Shown here one piece after another: positions 17,305 to 26,658 of a DNA stretch of 64,000 nucleotides (position 1 is its first letter; each line of letters starts with the position of its first letter). The DNA is from Pseudomonadota bacterium. GTDB lineage: Bacteria; Pseudomonadota; Alphaproteobacteria; Rhodobacterales; Rhodobacteraceae. The notes beneath the pieces were generated by a model. The model was not told the DNA's origin. It saw only the letters and a list, made by a program, of their open reading frames with translations, and made no database searches. The stretch is from the NCBI GenBank assembly GCA_020161655.1, contig JAIUPC010000005.1, positions 62,001-126,000 on the forward strand, in the 5' to 3' direction. Position numbers and translations under genes: made by a program.

Positions 17305-17889
17305 ATGAAGGGCCAACATTCCTCGCGAGCGCAGCAGGTGCGGCGCGGCGATGGCTTGTCGCCGACCGACGCTTCGCTTCTTGCGACGCCGCTCGACTTC
17401 CTCAGCGAGGATCACCTGCGTGAACGGCAGGTGTGCAGCTTGATCGACCGGCTGGCCTTGTCCGGGCCCTTTGACCCTTCGGCAGCAAGAACCGTGCTGC
17501 GGTTCGTGAACGAAGAACTGAACCTCCACATGCGCGACGACGCCGAGGACCTGTTTCCGATGCTCGCGCGGCGCTGCCCCGTCGAAGATGGCATCGGGCG
17601 GGTGATTGCACGGATATGCACCGATCTTGATGAGGCGACACGGCTTTTGCCCGAACTTCAGGCGGCCCTTGCCCGGGCCCTCGACACCGGGTCCGGTCTG
17701 GCATCCGGGGATCGCCGGTTGCTGACACGGTTTGCCTTCCATGTGCGGCGTCACCTTGCCGCGGAAAACGCGATCCTGTTGCCGATCGCCCGGGCACGCC
17801 TGACGCGGCGTGATCTGCTGAGACTGTCACGGCAGATGAGGGCGCGCCGGGGTCTGCCACCTGTTGCGGAGACGCCGGATGCTGACTGA
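17305..17889 (+). CDS. Hemerythrin domain protein linked to nar operon
   Basis: This 194-residue protein has an HHE pattern: DFLSEDHLRERQV near residue 35, HMRDDAEDLFPML (about 74-86, His with Glu four to five residues later), and HVRRHLAAENAILLPIA near residue 152. A strong AGGAGG lies 4 bases before ATG 17305; it follows the parvulin gene by only 20 bases and overlaps the carbonic anhydrase start by 11. It is a different branch from the hemerythrin at 4159. A role in NO or oxygen sensing, or protection of metal centres during nitrate respiration, is inferred. Confidence 0.85.
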   Translation: MKGQHSSRAQQVRRGDGLSPTDASLLATPLDFLSEDHLRERQVCSLIDRLALSGPFDPSAARTVLRFVNEELNLHMRDDAEDLFPMLARRCPVEDGIGRVIARICTDLDEATRLLPELQAALARALDTGSGLASGDRRLLTRFAFHVRRHLAAENAILLPIARARLTRRDLLRLSRQMRARRGLPPVAETPDAD

Positions 17890-18496
17890 CCTCCTGGCGC
17901 GCAACCGGACCTGGTCGGCGGGCCGGCAAGCGCAGGAACCGGACTACTTCACCCGGCTCGCGGCACTTCAGGCTCCGGAGTATTTCTGGATCGGCTGTTC
18001 GGACAGCCGGGTTCCTGCAAACGTGGTGGCGGGCCTCGACCCCGGCGAGGTCTTTGTCCACCGCAATGTCGCCAACATCATCCATTCCTCGGACATGAAC
18101 CTTCTGTCGGCACTGGAATTCGCGGTCGAGGCGCTGAAGGTGCGCGAAATCATCGTCTGCGGCCATTACGGCTGCGGCGGCGTCAAGGCCGCCACCGAGG
18201 ATCTGCCGCACGGTCTCGTCGATCACTGGCTGGAACCCATCCGCCGATTGTCCCGCGCCTACGCGGTCGATCTGGGCCGGGAGCCGGACATCGAGAGACG
18301 GCGCGACCGTCTGGCCGAGTTCAACGTGGTCGAAGGTGTCAGGCGGGTCTGCGAGACGCCGATCCTGCAAAGGGCATGGGCCCGCGGTGCCAAGGTCCGC
18401 GTCCACGGTCTGATCTACGGGCTGAAGGATGGCCGGCTGCGCGACCTCGACTGCACCATTGGCCCAGGCCATTTCAGAGGCGAGGAGGCGGAATGA
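17879..18496 (+). CDS. Beta-class carbonic anhydrase
   Basis: The enzyme interconverts CO2 and bicarbonate. The 205-residue protein has the full zinc site: Cys40 with the Asp42-Arg44 dyad in GCSDSR, and His96 and Cys99 in CGHYGCGG. The segment VFVHRNVAN is also typical. ATG 17879 overlaps the hemerythrin stop region, and its stop overlaps moeA by ATGA, so it is translated within the nar-linked operon. Why carbonic anhydrase is tied to nitrate reductase is not obvious; bicarbonate supply or pH balance during anaerobic growth is a guess. Confidence 0.95.
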   Translation: MLTDLLARNRTWSAGRQAQEPDYFTRLAALQAPEYFWIGCSDSRVPANVVAGLDPGEVFVHRNVANIIHSSDMNLLSALEFAVEALKVREIIVCGHYGCGGVKAATEDLPHGLVDHWLEPIRRLSRAYAVDLGREPDIERRRDRLAEFNVVEGVRRVCETPILQRAWARGAKVRVHGLIYGLKDGRLRDLDCTIGPGHFRGEEAE

Positions 18497-19770
18497 CGAT
18501 CCTGCAACCCATCGGTGCCGAAGGCTGCGGCTGCGACCGGCGAGATGCCGCCAAGGCATTGCTCAGCGTCGATGACGCGCTGGCCCTGATCGGTGAACGA
18601 ACCAGACCGGTCGACGAAACCGAGCTGCTGGCGGCAGGGCATGCCCTGGGCCGCATCCTGGCGGAGCCGGTCACTTCCTTGCACATGGTGCCGCCTTTCG
18701 ACAATGCCGCGATGGATGGCTATGCGGTCGCGACATCGGCGCTGACGGGTCCGGGGCCATGGGATCTGCCGGTGACCGCACGCATCCCGGCCGGGCGCGA
18801 GGCGGCGCCGCTGTCAGGGCCGCGCGTCAGCCGGATCTTTACCGGCGCCCCGATCCCGGTCGGCGCCGATGCCGTGGTGATGCAGGAAGACGTCCGGCGG
18901 GCCGGTGCGGCAATCCGCATCGGTTGTCGTCCGGTGCCCGGTCTGAACATCCGCCGCGCAGGCAGCGAATTGGCCGCAGGAGCCCTCGTCCTGCACCAAG
19001 GGCGCCACTTCGGCGCCCGCGAGATCGCGGTCTGCGCCGCCGCCGGGGTGGCGCAGGTTCGCGTCCGAAGGCGGCTGCGCATTGCGATCCTCGTGACCGG
19101 CGACGAAATCCGGCAGGCGGGCGGGGATCGGTCGAAAGCCCAGATCTGGGATGTGAACACGCCGATGCTGCGCGCCCTGCTGACGCGACCCGGCATTGAT
19201 CTGGTCGCAGTCGAACATGGTCAGGACAGCCCGGATCGTCTCGTCCCGCAGATTGCCGAGTTGGCAGGAACTGCCGACCTCCTGATCACCACCGGCGGGA
19301 TTTCGGTCGGGGAAGAAGATCACGTGAAGCCTGCGCTTCAGGCGATGGGGGCCGATCTCATCTTCAGCGGCGTCGCGATCAAACCGGGCAAGCCGGTGTC
19401 GTTCGGGCATGTCCGGGGAGCCTCGTGGCTGGGCCTGCCCGGCAACCCGCTCTCTGCATTCATCACCTGGATGCTCTTTGGCGAGGCGCTGGTGAGACGA
19501 CTGAGCGGCGAAAATGGCGAAGGCGTCGCGCGCCGGCATGTCATCCTGTCGCAGGACATCGCCAGAAGGCCGGGACGCTGCGAGTTTCGCCCCGCGCGCT
19601 GCATTGGCTTTGACCCGCATGGGCGCGAAGTCGCAAGCTTTGACCCGGAAACGCATTCCTCCCGCGTCGCGGGCCTGTCCGGGGCGTCCGGTCTCATCTT
19701 CCTGCCCGCGGACGCGGCGTTTCTTCCTGCCGGGGCGCTGGTCGAATTCCAGCCCTTCCGCCCAAATTGA
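18493..19770 (+). CDS. moeA: Molybdopterin molybdenumtransferase
   Basis: MoeA inserts molybdate into adenylated molybdopterin, a step needed for the NarG cofactor. The 425-residue protein has the family segments PPFDNAAMDGYAV (about 71-83), RIFTGAPIPVGADAVVMQED, the MoCF domain motif TTGGISVGEEDHVK, and GLPGNPLSAF near residue 313. A Cys-containing N-terminal extension (GAEGCGCDRRDA) is unusual. It overlaps the carbonic anhydrase gene by ATGA. Its position downstream of nar suggests a dedicated copy raised together with nitrate reductase. Confidence 0.95.
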   Translation: MTILQPIGAEGCGCDRRDAAKALLSVDDALALIGERTRPVDETELLAAGHALGRILAEPVTSLHMVPPFDNAAMDGYAVATSALTGPGPWDLPVTARIPAGREAAPLSGPRVSRIFTGAPIPVGADAVVMQEDVRRAGAAIRIGCRPVPGLNIRRAGSELAAGALVLHQGRHFGAREIAVCAAAGVAQVRVRRRLRIAILVTGDEIRQAGGDRSKAQIWDVNTPMLRALLTRPGIDLVAVEHGQDSPDRLVPQIAELAGTADLLITTGGISVGEEDHVKPALQAMGADLIFSGVAIKPGKPVSFGHVRGASWLGLPGNPLSAFITWMLFGEALVRRLSGENGEGVARRHVILSQDIARRPGRCEFRPARCIGFDPHGREVASFDPETHSSRVAGLSGASGLIFLPADAAFLPAGALVEFQPFRPN

Positions 19771-19781
19771 GGACCACCCAG

Positions 19782-20303
19782 ATGAACCTTGCCTATACGA
19801 TGGCGCCCGGACGGGGCGATACCGACCTCATCCTGCAAAGGCTCGCCAGCGAGCTTGCCGCGCGCGGCCTCAGATGTTGCGGAACCGTTCAGATCAACTC
19901 CGAACGCGCGGAGTCCGGTCCCTGCGACATGGACGTTCGGGTTCTGCCCGACGGGCCGGTGCTGCGCATCAGTCAGGACCTTGGCGTTTCGGCGCGCGGT
20001 TGCAGGCTTGACCCCACCGCGCTGGAAACCGCCGTCGGTCTGGTGGCAGCCAGCCTGGAACCTGGCGCAGATGTGCTCATCGTCAACAAGTTCGGCAAAC
20101 ACGAAGCCGAGGGGCGCGGATTTCGGACTGTCATTGCCGAAGCGCTGGCGTTGGGGGTTCCCGTGATCGTCGGCGTGAACGCCCTGAACCTGCCCGCTTT
20201 TGAGGAGTTTTCCGGAGAGATGGCGATACGCCTGCCACCCGAGGCCCGCGCACTCGAAGCCTGGGTGACCCATGTGACCGGACCTGCCATCGCGGCCGCA
20301 TGA
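19782..20303 (+). CDS. DUF2478 family protein, NTPase-like, molybdenum-linked
   Basis: The 173-residue protein matches DUF2478: it starts LAYTMAPGRGDTDLILQRLA and has ISQDLGVSARGCRLDP, ADVLIVNKFGKHEAEGRGFR and ALGVPVIVGVNAL, a fold related to nucleoside triphosphatases or MobB-like proteins. DUF2478 genes often lie beside molybdate transport or molybdoenzyme genes. ATG 19782 is 11 bases after the moeA stop. It ends the nar-moe block. A role in storing or delivering molybdenum or its cofactor is inferred from neighbours only. Confidence 0.8.
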   Translation: MNLAYTMAPGRGDTDLILQRLASELAARGLRCCGTVQINSERAESGPCDMDVRVLPDGPVLRISQDLGVSARGCRLDPTALETAVGLVAASLEPGADVLIVNKFGKHEAEGRGFRTVIAEALALGVPVIVGVNALNLPAFEEFSGEMAIRLPPEARALEAWVTHVTGPAIAAA

Positions 20304-20738
20304 GCAGGAAACCATCGCGCCGACGGGAGAAGATCCAGGCATCAGCCTGCCAGTCGCGGCATCCTGATCAAGCCGGTCCGCGCCGGCATCATGGCGACGA
20401 TCAGCGCCAGCCCACCACTCCAGGGGACAGATCGTCAGTCGGCAAGAAGGGACAGTCCGGACATCCGCCCATTCGTGCGACAGGGTCTGCAAAGCCACGA
20501 ACCCCATCGGACATGCCATGGCGCATTGGCCCATGGTCAGGAAACGCGCTAGCCTTTCGGGCATGGCGGAGGATCAAGGCTCACGGCCGCCAATCATCCG
20601 GAGGCTGCTGCGCCGGCAACGCCCCGCGCCGGCGGGATTCCGGGGTGCCGCCAGCCGGCGGCACAAATGCGGCGTTGCCGGAACACCCTGCAAGGGGTCG
20701 AATGCCGGACGGGGCGGGATCGTGTCACAGGGCACTTT
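20304..20738. other. Intergenic region with decayed sequence
   Basis: No convincing gene is seen here. A minus-strand frame in about 20350-20560 has short stretches resembling a membrane protein end, but it needs at least one frameshift and I cannot assign it. The region separates the nar-moe block from the arsenic island and borders a recombinase scar, so it is probably a decayed junction. Confidence 0.5.
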
Positions 20739-20909
20739 GCGATGCCGCTGCATGATTTCGAGCACGGTGTTCGTGCTGATGGCGAGATCGCTTGCGATCC
20801 TGCGGTAGGATCGTCCCTCCGCGACGGCCGTGGCGAACTTGCGGGCAGGCCTGTCGGATTTTGGGCGCTGGCCTGGCTGACGGCCGAGTTTCTTCCCCCA
20901 TGCTCTGGC
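20739..20909 (-). pseudogene. Serine recombinase (resolvase) C-terminal remnant
   Basis: A minus-strand frame encodes GKKLGRQPGQRPKS, then FATAVAEGRSYRRIASDLAI and STNTVLEIMQRHR. This is the linker and helix-turn-helix end of a resolvase/invertase-type serine recombinase. The catalytic N-terminal domain is absent; upstream of this fragment the frame is unrelated. It is taken as the scar of a transposon or integrated element at the left border of the arsenic genes. Confidence 0.65.
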
Positions 20910-20984
20910 GGGTGCGGAGCGTGTGACCGCGGCGCGCGGTCGCAAGGGCGTTGTCATGAAACCTTCACTGGACCGGCCAAATAA

Positions 20985-21000
20985 TTCCTGTATTCAGGAA
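20985..21000. promoter_or_regulatory. Candidate ArsR operator
   Basis: TTCCTGTATTCAGGAA is a perfect 6-bp inverted repeat with a 4-bp spacer, ending two bases before the ATG of the ArsR-phosphatase fusion gene. ArsR-family repressors bind such dyads over their own promoters. Its closeness to the ATG implies a very short or absent leader. Binding is inferred. Confidence 0.65.
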
Positions 21001-21002
21001 GC

Positions 21003-21842
21003 ATGGAACAGAATCGCGCCATTCATGCCTTTGCGACCCTCGGCCATCCCGGTCGCCTCGCTGTCTTCCGTCTCCTGATGCGGTTTGCGCCGCAAGGCGT
21101 TCGGCCGACCGAGATTGCCGGGGCGCTGGGGCTGAAGCAGAACACGCTTTCGCATCACCTGGGCGACCTGACCGCCTCGGGCCTTGTCGGGGTCGAGCGT
21201 CAGGGGCGGTCGCTGTTCTATTCCGTCGATCTCGAGACTGCTGAGGGGCTGATCTCGTATCTCGCCCTCGATGTGGGCCGTGCCCGGCCCGATCTCCTCC
21301 CCCCCCTGATTTCCGCCCGGAAGGAAGGCGCCATGCGTGACAGTGATTTCGACGTGCTTTTCATCTGCTCGGGCAACTCGGCCCGCTCGATCTTTGCCGA
21401 GGCACTGCTGCGCGATCTCGGGCAAGGCAAGTTCCGGGCCTTCTCCGCCGGCATCCGCCCCGGCAGCGCGCTGAACCCCTTCGCGCTGGAAATCCTGAGG
21501 CGCAACGGCCACGACACCTCCGGCCTGCGCGCCAAGCACATCTCGGAGTTCCAGCAGCCCGGTTCCATCGTGATGGATTTCGTCTTTACCGTCTGCGACA
21601 CCTCGGCAGCCGAGGAATGCCCGCCCTGGCCCGGCCAGCCGATCACCGGCCACTGGGGCCTGCCCGACCCGGTGAAGGCTATCGGCACGGACGCCGAAAA
21701 GGCGCTGATCTTCGCCCAGACCTACGCTGCACTCCGCCGCCGCATCATGACCTTCGTCGAGCTGCCCTTCGAGTCACTCAGCCGCTTGTCCCTGCAATCC
21801 CGCGTCGATTCCATCGGTGCCGATACCGAAGCAAAGGCCTGA
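21003..21842 (+). CDS. ArsR repressor fused to low-molecular-weight phosphatase-type arsenate reductase
   Basis: The 279-residue protein has an ArsR-type winged helix in residues 1-95 ([19 protein letters not shown] recognition region) and a phosphatase-fold domain from about 112 to 255. The P-loop is CSGNSAR (Cys122 to Arg128), and [14 protein letters not shown] supplies further cysteines used in ArsC-type arsenate reduction. So sensor and enzyme are joined in one chain, a fusion known in some alphaproteobacteria. It heads an operon with GAPDH and arsJ. The classic CxC arsenite ligands of ArsR helix 3 are not seen, so the inducer contact may differ. Confidence 0.9.
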   Translation: MEQNRAIHAFATLGHPGRLAVFRLLMRFAPQGVRPTEIAGALGLKQNTLSHHLGDLTASGLVGVERQGRSLFYSVDLETAEGLISYLALDVGRARPDLLPPLISARKEGAMRDSDFDVLFICSGNSARSIFAEALLRDLGQGKFRAFSAGIRPGSALNPFALEILRRNGHDTSGLRAKHISEFQQPGSIVMDFVFTVCDTSAAEECPPWPGQPITGHWGLPDPVKAIGTDAEKALIFAQTYAALRRRIMTFVELPFESLSRLSLQSRVDSIGADTEAKA

Positions 21843-21846
21843 CCTC

Positions 21847-22854
21847 ATGACCCGCATTGCCCTGAACGGCCTTGGCCGCATTGGAAAGCTTGCGCTGCGC
21901 GACCTGATCGACAGCGGAGCAGGCGGCGAGATCGTGCTTCTGAACGATCCCGTCGGTGACGCCGAACAGCACGCGCTCTTGATGGAGTTCGACTCGGTTC
22001 ACGGTCGTTGGCGCACTGCCGTCACGGCGGGGGAGGGCGCGCTGGTCCTGAACGGCCAGCCCATCCGCCTGACGCATGAGAAGATCATCGAGGCCTTGCC
22101 CCTTGCGGAAATGGGTGTCGATCTGGTCATCGACTGCACCGGCCATTTCAAGACCGCCGCGAAGCTTGCCCCCTATCATGCCGCCGGGGTCAGGAAGGTC
22201 GTCGTCTCCGCCCCGGTCAGGGACGGCGGGGCGCTCAATCTCGTCTACGGGGTGAATCACCATCTCTACGACGGCTCGCAAAGCCTGATCACCGCCGCCT
22301 CCTGCACGACGAACTGCCTCGCCCCGGTGGTCAAGGTGATCCACGAGGTGCTTGGCATCTGCCACGGGTCGATCACCACGATCCACGATGTCACCAACAC
22401 GCAGACCATCGTCGACCGCCCGGCAAAGGACATGCGCCGCGCCCGCTCGGCGCTGCTCAACCTGATCCCGACGACCACGGGCAGCGCCACCGCGATCACC
22501 CTGATCTACCCCGAACTGAAAGGCAGGCTGAACGGCCACGCCGTGCGGGTGCCGCTGCTCAACGCCTCGCTCACCGATTGCGTGTTTGAAGTGGAGCGAG
22601 CGACCACCGTCGACGAGGTGAACGCGCTCTTCAAAGCCGCCGCCGAAGGGCCGCTGAAAGGCATCCTCGGCTATGAAACTCGTGCGCTGGTTTCCTCCGA
22701 TTTCACCAACGACCCCCGCTCCGCGATCATCGACGCGCAATCGACCATGGTGGTGAACGGGACGCAGGTGAAGCTCTACGCCTGGTATGACAACGAATGG
22801 GGCTATGCCTGCCGCTTGGCCGACATCGCGCGGATGGTCGCGGGCTCGCTGTGA
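21847..22854 (+). CDS. ArsJ-associated glyceraldehyde-3-phosphate dehydrogenase
   Basis: This 335-residue enzyme has the Rossmann start [17 protein letters not shown] and catalytic Cys153 and His180 in [11 protein letters not shown] and ITTIHD. In the ArsJ pathway it joins arsenate to glyceraldehyde-3-phosphate, making the unstable 1-arseno-3-phosphoglycerate for export. The gene lies 4 bases after the arsR-arsC fusion, and its stop overlaps arsJ as GTGA, which marks it as the arsenic-specific copy rather than the glycolytic one. Confidence 0.95.
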   Translation: MTRIALNGLGRIGKLALRDLIDSGAGGEIVLLNDPVGDAEQHALLMEFDSVHGRWRTAVTAGEGALVLNGQPIRLTHEKIIEALPLAEMGVDLVIDCTGHFKTAAKLAPYHAAGVRKVVVSAPVRDGGALNLVYGVNHHLYDGSQSLITAASCTTNCLAPVVKVIHEVLGICHGSITTIHDVTNTQTIVDRPAKDMRRARSALLNLIPTTTGSATAITLIYPELKGRLNGHAVRVPLLNASLTDCVFEVERATTVDEVNALFKAAAEGPLKGILGYETRALVSSDFTNDPRSAIIDAQSTMVVNGTQVKLYAWYDNEWGYACRLADIARMVAGSL

Positions 22855-24098
22855 CCTCGCCGAACCCCCTGAGGGCCTATGCCGCCGTCACCGCCGCCTA
22901 CTGGGCCTTCATGCTGTCGGACGGTGCGCTCAGGATGCTGGTGCTTCTGCACTTCAATGCACTGGGGTTTACGCCCCTGCAACTCGCCTGGCTGTTCCTG
23001 CTCTATGAGGTGGCGGGGATCGTCACCAATCTCGCCGCGGGGTGGCTGGCGGCGCGCTTCGGCCTTGCGGCGACGCTTTACGGCGGGCTGGCGCTTCAGA
23101 TCGGCGCACTGGTGGCCCTTGCCCAGCTTGACCCTGGCTGGAGCATCGCCGCCTCGGTCGCCTTTGTCATGAGCGTGCAGGGCATGTCAGGCGTGGCCAA
23201 GGACCTGGCCAAGATGTCCGCGAAGTCGGCCGTGAAGCTGCTGGCCCCGAAGGAAGACGGCGGCCTCTTCCGCTGGGTCGCGGCCCTGACCGGCTCGAAG
23301 AACGCGGTCAAGGGGCTTGGCTTCTTCCTTGGCGCCGCGCTTCTGGGGCTTGCCGGGTTCGAGGCGGCAGTCTGGGGCATGGCTGGCGTCCTGGCGGTTA
23401 TCCTGGTCGCGGTCGTCCTGTTCCTGCCTGCGGGCCTTCCCGGTCGGATGAAGGCGGACGAGTCCTGGGGTGGCTGGCGCTCCAGGGACCCGCGCGTCAA
23501 CCGCCTCAGCCTCGCCCGCCTTTTCCTCTTCGGCGCCCGCGACGTCTGGTTCGTGGTCGGCGTGCCGGTCTACTTCCAGTCCGTCCTGTCCGACGGCACC
23601 GCAGAGGGCCGCCGCGAGGCCTTCTTCCTCGTGGGTGGATTCATGGCGCTCTGGATCATTGCCTATGGGGCGGTACAGGCCATTGCGCCGCGCCTGCTGG
23701 GCGGCAAGGGCCGGCCCGAGGCAGAGATCACGCGCAAGGCGATCCTGTGGTCCGGGCTTCTGGTGCCGATCCCCTTCCTTCTGGCGTTGGCCGCATGGGC
23801 GGCAGGCGGCTCCTCGCCCTTTCTCACCGTGACACTGATCGGCGGCCTTCTGGTCTTCGGCTTTGTCTTTGCCGTCAACTCCTCGGTCCATTCCTACCTG
23901 ATCCTCGCCTTCGGATCGGCGGACCGCATCACCCGCGACGTCGGTTTCTACTACATGGCCAATGCCGCCGGCCGCCTGACCGGCACACTCCTCTCCGGCC
24001 TCAGCTTCCAGTTCGGCGGCCTGCCGCTCTGCCTTGCAACCGCTGGCCTCATGGCCACACTGTCATGGCTCGCCGCACGACGGCTCAGCTCCGCCTGA
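22851..24098 (+). CDS. arsJ: ArsJ, MFS exporter of 1-arseno-3-phosphoglycerate
   Basis: The 415-residue membrane protein starts at GTG 22851, overlapping the GAPDH stop. It has about twelve membrane segments; [43 protein letters not shown] and the conserved end segment [22 protein letters not shown] are ArsJ hallmarks. With the partner GAPDH it exports arsenate as the organoarsenical, which then breaks down outside. Its end overlaps the end of the convergent MFS gene by 14 bases. Confidence 0.95.
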   Translation: MTSPNPLRAYAAVTAAYWAFMLSDGALRMLVLLHFNALGFTPLQLAWLFLLYEVAGIVTNLAAGWLAARFGLAATLYGGLALQIGALVALAQLDPGWSIAASVAFVMSVQGMSGVAKDLAKMSAKSAVKLLAPKEDGGLFRWVAALTGSKNAVKGLGFFLGAALLGLAGFEAAVWGMAGVLAVILVAVVLFLPAGLPGRMKADESWGGWRSRDPRVNRLSLARLFLFGARDVWFVVGVPVYFQSVLSDGTAEGRREAFFLVGGFMALWIIAYGAVQAIAPRLLGGKGRPEAEITRKAILWSGLLVPIPFLLALAAWAAGGSSPFLTVTLIGGLLVFGFVFAVNSSVHSYLILAFGSADRITRDVGFYYMANAAGRLTGTLLSGLSFQFGGLPLCLATAGLMATLSWLAARRLSSA

Positions 24099-25245
24099 GC
24101 AGAACGAGCGCAACCGTCGCCAGAAGGCCGATCCCCGCCGTCAGCCAGATCGCTTGCAGGCCCCAGGCCGTCAGCGCCGCGCCGAAGATCAGCGGCGCGG
24201 CGGCTTGCAGCACGCGGGCAGGGGCGTTCAGCCAGCCCAGACGCGCGCCGTAGCCCGCCGCCCCGAACAGCGCGAGCGGAAGCGTGCCCTTGGCGATGGT
24301 CAGGATCCCGTTTCCGGCTCCGTGCAGAATGGCAAAGGCAAAGGCGGCAGGCCCTCCGAAGACCACCAGGCTGACTGCGGCCACCGGATGGGCCAAAGCG
24401 GCAATGCGGGCGGACGCCAGCGGATGGAACCGGCGCAGAAGCCCGAACTCCAGCACCCGCGCCGCCACCTGCGCCGGTCCGATCAGCGCGCCTGCGGCAA
24501 TCGCAACCGCCGTGCTGGCCCCCGCCGCCTGCAAAAGACCCGGCAGATGCGTGGCCATCGCGGTGGAGTTGAACCAGGTGGCGGCAAAGACGAAGGCCAG
24601 GAGCCAGAGGGCGAACCGGGGCGGCGGCGGGCCTTCGGCCTCCTCTGCCGCGGGCCTGGCGATATGCTTTGCCCCCTCGGGCAGAAGCGCGTTCAGGGGC
24701 AGTGCCAGACAAAGATGGATCAGCGCCCAGCCCAGACAGGCCTCCCGCCAGCCCCATGCCGCCAGCATCAACCCGGACAGCGGCCAGCCCACAGTGCTGG
24801 CGAAGCCCGCAATCAGTGTGATCCCGGTGATCGGTCCACGCGCCTCGCGCCCGTAGATGCCCGCAAGTGTCGCAAAGGCCGCCTCGTAGAGACCCATCCC
24901 CATGCCCAGACCGACCGCCACCCAGCCCGCGAACAGGATCGACGGCGTTGGTGCCACGGCGAGCAATGTCAACCCGGCGGCAAAGACAAGGTTCGACAGC
25001 ATCAACACGCCCCGCCCGCCGATGCGGTCGATGCGTGCGCCTGCCCAGGGGCCGACCGTGGCCGAGACGACCATGGCCATGGAGAACGCCGCGAAAACCC
25101 AGACCGGAGACAGGCCGAAGCTGGCCGCCATGGGAGCGGCGAGCACGGCGGGGATGTAATAGCTGGAGGCCCAGCCGATGGTCTGGGCCGTGCCAAGGGC
25201 TGACACGACCCATCCGCGCCGGGACGGTGGCAGCCTCAGCAGCAC
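24085..25245 (-). CDS. MFS transporter of the arsenic cluster
   Basis: A roughly 386-residue MFS protein with twelve hydrophobic segments, beginning near VVSALGTAQTIGWASSYYIP. GTG 25245 overlaps the end of the flavoprotein gene by 10 bases and is the preferred start; an ATG at 25290 would extend the N terminus by 15 basic residues. It is the third gene of the minus-strand arsR operon. Export of an arsenical or of a product of the flavoprotein is plausible, but the substrate is unknown; it is not ArsJ, ArsB or Acr3. Confidence 0.85.
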   Translation of the reverse strand: MLLRLPPSRRGWVVSALGTAQTIGWASSYYIPAVLAAPMAASFGLSPVWVFAAFSMAMVVSATVGPWAGARIDRIGGRGVLMLSNLVFAAGLTLLAVAPTPSILFAGWVAVGLGMGMGLYEAAFATLAGIYGREARGPITGITLIAGFASTVGWPLSGLMLAAWGWREACLGWALIHLCLALPLNALLPEGAKHIARPAAEEAEGPPPPRFALWLLAFVFAATWFNSTAMATHLPGLLQAAGASTAVAIAAGALIGPAQVAARVLEFGLLRRFHPLASARIAALAHPVAAVSLVVFGGPAAFAFAILHGAGNGILTIAKGTLPLALFGAAGYGARLGWLNAPARVLQAAAPLIFGAALTAWGLQAIWLTAGIGLLATVALVLLRRS

Positions 25246-26603
25246 GCGGCTGCCTTTGCGGGTTCGACCGATGCCGTTCCGCAGCCGCAACCTGTCTCCC
25301 CGCTGTTTTTCGCTACCTCATACTTTACGCAGCAAGCATCAGCGCGCGTCTGCGCAGGGCCACCGCAGCACCCGGAGGCGGCCTTTGCCACCGGCCGTCC
25401 CGGGCCGCTGCAGACGCCGGTTTGCGGCAGAACTAGCTCCACTCGGGCGGCGGCAACATGATCTCCGGCGATGGCCGCGACGATCGAGCGGACCTGCTCA
25501 TGCCCGGTCGCCATCAGAAATGTCGGTGCGCGGCCATAGGACTTCATGCCCGCGATGTAGAACCCCGGCTCGGGATGGGACAGTTCAGCGGCCCCATGCG
25601 GGCGAACCGTGCCGCAGGAATGCTGGTTGGGGTCGATGAGCGGGGCCAGGGCAGGCGGGCATTCGAGCGCGGGATCAAGCGTCACCCGCAGTTCCTGCAA
25701 GATCGACAGATCGGGGCGGAAGCCGGTCGCGATGACCAACTCATCCACCTCGATGCGGCGGCCATCCTCGGCCAAGGCGGCAAGGGGGGCCACCCCCTCG
25801 ATCGCCGCCAGATGGAAACCGCTTTCCAGTCGGACGTCGCGGTTGGTCACAAGCCGCTTCATGTCGGTGCCAAGCGCGCCGCGTGCGGAAAGCTGGTCGG
25901 CAGCGCCTCCGCCCAGTGCCCGCGTGATCGCCTTGGCGCGGCAGAGCCAGATCGCCTGCGTGCCGGGCAGTTCAGAAAGCGCGATCATCGTGCCGATGGC
26001 GGAATGGCCACCGCCCAGCACCGCCACCCGCTTGCCTGCAAAGCGCGCCCGGTCCTGTCCGGTTACATCCGGCATGCCATAGCTGACGTGAGGATGCGCC
26101 GCCTCGCCCGGCACGGGACGACCTGCACCACCCGGATTGGGCTGGAACCAGGTGCCTGTGGCGTCGATCACCGCGTCGGCGAAGTGCCGCTCCTCGCCCG
26201 CTGCGCCTTCGGTCCCGATCACGAAGCGGGCTGTGGCGCGACCGGCATCCTTGGCCTTGCCGATACCCTCGCGCGATACCGCCACGACATTGCGGTCCAG
26301 CCGCAGCCAGGGCGCAAGGCTGTGACCGAGAGGATCAAGGTAGCCGGCGACAAGCTCCGCGCCGGTCGGACAGGCCTCCGGGTCCGGCGCTCGCCAGCCA
26401 GTCTGCTCAAGTCGCCGGGTGACCGCGCGATCGGTGTTGTAACGCCAGTTCGAGAACATCGGCACATGGCCCCAGGCCTTGACGGCATGGCCAACGGCAT
26501 CGCCCCGTTCAAGGATCAGCGGCACCATGCCCCGTTCCAGCACATGCGCGGCTGCGGCCAGTCCAACCGGCCCCGCCCCGAGAATCGCAACGGTCTTCGT
26601 CAT
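25236..26603 (-). CDS. FAD/NAD(P)-binding flavoprotein with Cys-rich C-terminal tail
   Basis: The 455-residue protein has two dinucleotide-binding motifs, ILGAGPVGLAAAAH at 8-20 and VAVLGGGHSAIG near residue 205, as in flavin-containing monooxygenases and ArsO-like proteins. ATG 26603 follows GAGGAA by 6 bases. The last 60 residues carry nine cysteines in groups such as SGCCGGPA, DACCVK, GCGCG and AACC, absent from ordinary monooxygenases and likely to bind a thiophilic metalloid. It lies between arsR and an MFS gene. Oxidation of an arsenical is the likely role, but this is inference. Confidence 0.85.
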   Translation of the reverse strand: MTKTVAILGAGPVGLAAAAHVLERGMVPLILERGDAVGHAVKAWGHVPMFSNWRYNTDRAVTRRLEQTGWRAPDPEACPTGAELVAGYLDPLGHSLAPWLRLDRNVVAVSREGIGKAKDAGRATARFVIGTEGAAGEERHFADAVIDATGTWFQPNPGGAGRPVPGEAAHPHVSYGMPDVTGQDRARFAGKRVAVLGGGHSAIGTMIALSELPGTQAIWLCRAKAITRALGGGAADQLSARGALGTDMKRLVTNRDVRLESGFHLAAIEGVAPLAALAEDGRRIEVDELVIATGFRPDLSILQELRVTLDPALECPPALAPLIDPNQHSCGTVRPHGAAELSHPEPGFYIAGMKSYGRAPTFLMATGHEQVRSIVAAIAGDHVAAARVELVLPQTGVCSGPGRPVAKAASGCCGGPAQTRADACCVKYEVAKNSGETGCGCGTASVEPAKAAACC

Positions 26604-26658
26604 CCCTGGTTCCTCTTCTGCTAGAAACATCGAAATATCGGAGATGAAGAAATGCCGG

